6,704 nt of DNA, from NCBI GenBank assembly GCA_903909295.1, contig CAIVVG010000200.1, forward strand, positions 1 through 6,704, read 5' to 3'. The notes under the pieces are model-generated. The model saw nothing but the letters and a program-made list of their open reading frames with translations, was not told the origin of the DNA and did not search any database. The translations under genes were made by a program, and so were the position numbers. The DNA is from an uncultured Chlamydiae bacterium. GTDB taxonomy: Bacteria > Chlamydiota > Chlamydiia > Chlamydiales > SM23-39. This document shows, piece after piece, positions 5,729 through 6,704 of this stretch (position 1 is the stretch's first letter; each line of letters opens with the position of its first letter).

Positions 5729-6704
5729 TCATACCTGTTGAAAAATACCTCATCTTCGGTGCCAAAGATCAGATCGATCGCTTCTTTGGGCTCGCCCAAA
5801 GAGCCGGCATCCTCGAGTTCGTCGGCCTGTCCCATAAAAAAGCGCTCGAACTCCCCGAAGGGGCCAAAAAGATCTTGGCCGCCATGAAGATCGCCCGCCA
5901 GCACACCCCCGACTTTAAGAAAAACCCCCTCTTCTACGCCGATGCAGCCACCTGCGCCGAGGCCATCCTAGCCTCGCATAATGCCCACGAAAAAGGGCTC
6001 GAAGAGCAGCGAATGCTCCGCGCTGAAATTTCCCGTATTGCCCCCTTTGGTTCCTTTTCCATGAAAGAAATCGCTGAAATTGAGCGGGATGGGAAACGGG
6101 TACTCCAATTTTTCTGCATGAAAAGCACGCTGGCCCATCAGATCATCCACTCCCCCGAAGTCATCTATGTGGGCAATGAGTATGACCTCGACTATTTTGT
6201 AGCGATCAATCCCGAGCGGACGCAATACCCCAAAATGATCGAGATCCTGATCGATAAACCGGCGCATGAGCTCCACAAACAGCTCGAAGAGCTGAAGATG
6301 AACCTGCTAAAGACAGAATCTGAGCTCCACGATTCGGCCAACGCCCTTCCCTTCTTGCAAAATGGCTTAAACGAATACCTCAATGAGCACTACCTCGCCT
6401 TAGTGAAGCACGATGCGATTGCCCCCTTGGAAGGATCTCTCTTTGCCATCGAAGCATGGGTCCCTAAAAATAGAGTGACCACCCTGCAAGGACTCCTCAG
6501 CGTCCTAGCGGTTTCCTCTGAGCGGATTGACATTGAGCCTTCCGATTCGATCCCCACTTATATTGAGAATCGAGGCGTGGCTAAAATAGGGGAAGATCTT
6601 CTCCATATCTACGACACTCCCTCGCCGACCGATAAAGACCCCTCCCTATGGGTTTTGGTCTTTTTTGCCTTCTTTTTTGCGATGATCACATCCGATGCGG
6701 GTTA
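5725..6704 (+). CDS. atpI: V/A-type ATPase membrane stator subunit I (a subunit), N-terminal half
   Basis: The gene runs off the right edge; 326 codons are present, about half of a family length near 650. Subunit I forms the ion half-channels beside the proteolipid ring, and its soluble N-terminal arm anchors the peripheral stalks. The visible part is this cytoplasmic arm: an alpha/beta domain starting MIIPVEKYLIFG, then helical, charged stretches (about 170-205 coiled-coil-like, with KPAHELHKQLEELKMN), and a second alpha/beta piece (about 235-275). The first membrane segment begins near Trp309 (WVLVFFAFFFAMITSDAGY), and DAGY matches the family's conserved GD(A/I)GYG turn. The ion-coupling residues are beyond the window, so proton or sodium specificity cannot be told. 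It is separated from atpD by the palindromic repeat. Confidence 0.93.
   Translation, partial: MIIPVEKYLIFGAKDQIDRFFGLAQRAGILEFVGLSHKKALELPEGAKKILAAMKIARQHTPDFKKNPLFYADAATCAEAILASHNAHEKGLEEQRMLRAEISRIAPFGSFSMKEIAEIERDGKRVLQFFCMKSTLAHQIIHSPEVIYVGNEYDLDYFVAINPERTQYPKMIEILIDKPAHELHKQLEELKMNLLKTESELHDSANALPFLQNGLNEYLNEHYLALVKHDAIAPLEGSLFAIEAWVPKNRVTTLQGLLSVLAVSSERIDIEPSDSIPTYIENRGVAKIGEDLLHIYDTPSPTDKDPSLWVLVFFAFFFAMITSDAG

Noticed and set aside
5653..5904. 83-codon - strand frame across the palindrome and atpI start
   Set aside because: It is antisense to atpI, and its C-terminus is the translation of the palindromic repeat, a frequent source of false hypothetical proteins.

Overview
The window carries most of a V/A-type (vacuolar/archaeal-type) ATPase operon on the + strand. 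The order is atpE, a DUF2764 gene, atpA, atpB, atpD, a short ORF containing a palindromic repeat, then atpI, which runs off the right edge. The same gene order is known from Chlamydiae (C. trachomatis CT310 to CT305) and from spirochaetes such as Borrelia and Treponema. The AtpE and AtpD sequences resemble the chlamydial proteins as I remember them, so a Chlamydiae member is the best guess. The fairly balanced base composition fits an environmental (Parachlamydia-like) lineage better than Chlamydia itself. No database search was possible.

Layout: positions 1-121 hold a piece of unrecognised sequence with a hairpin and a possible partial reading frame on the - strand; it may be a dispersed repeat. 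Positions 180-410 (-) encode a 76-residue exported or membrane protein. It is preceded by a 9-codon leader ORF whose stop overlaps its start. A 111-base divergent intergenic region (437-547) follows. From 548 to the right edge all genes are on the + strand and packed with overlaps: 8 bases at atpE/DUF2764, 1 base at DUF2764/atpA, and ATGA (4 bases) at atpA/atpB and atpB/atpD.

Together these genes build the soluble V1/A1 head (A catalytic, B regulatory), the rotor shaft (D), the peripheral stalk (E), a probable C-like connector (DUF2764) and the start of the membrane stator subunit I/a. The proteolipid gene atpK, expected next, lies outside the window.

The most unusual region is 5588-5728, between atpD and atpI. 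A nearly perfect 111-base palindrome of the 'CCGCAGAGACGCAGAG' type sits exactly where the V1 genes end and the membrane-sector gene begins. It lies within a 46-codon open frame that overlaps both atpD and atpI by ATGA. The insertion therefore appears to have kept the operon's start-stop coupling chain intact.
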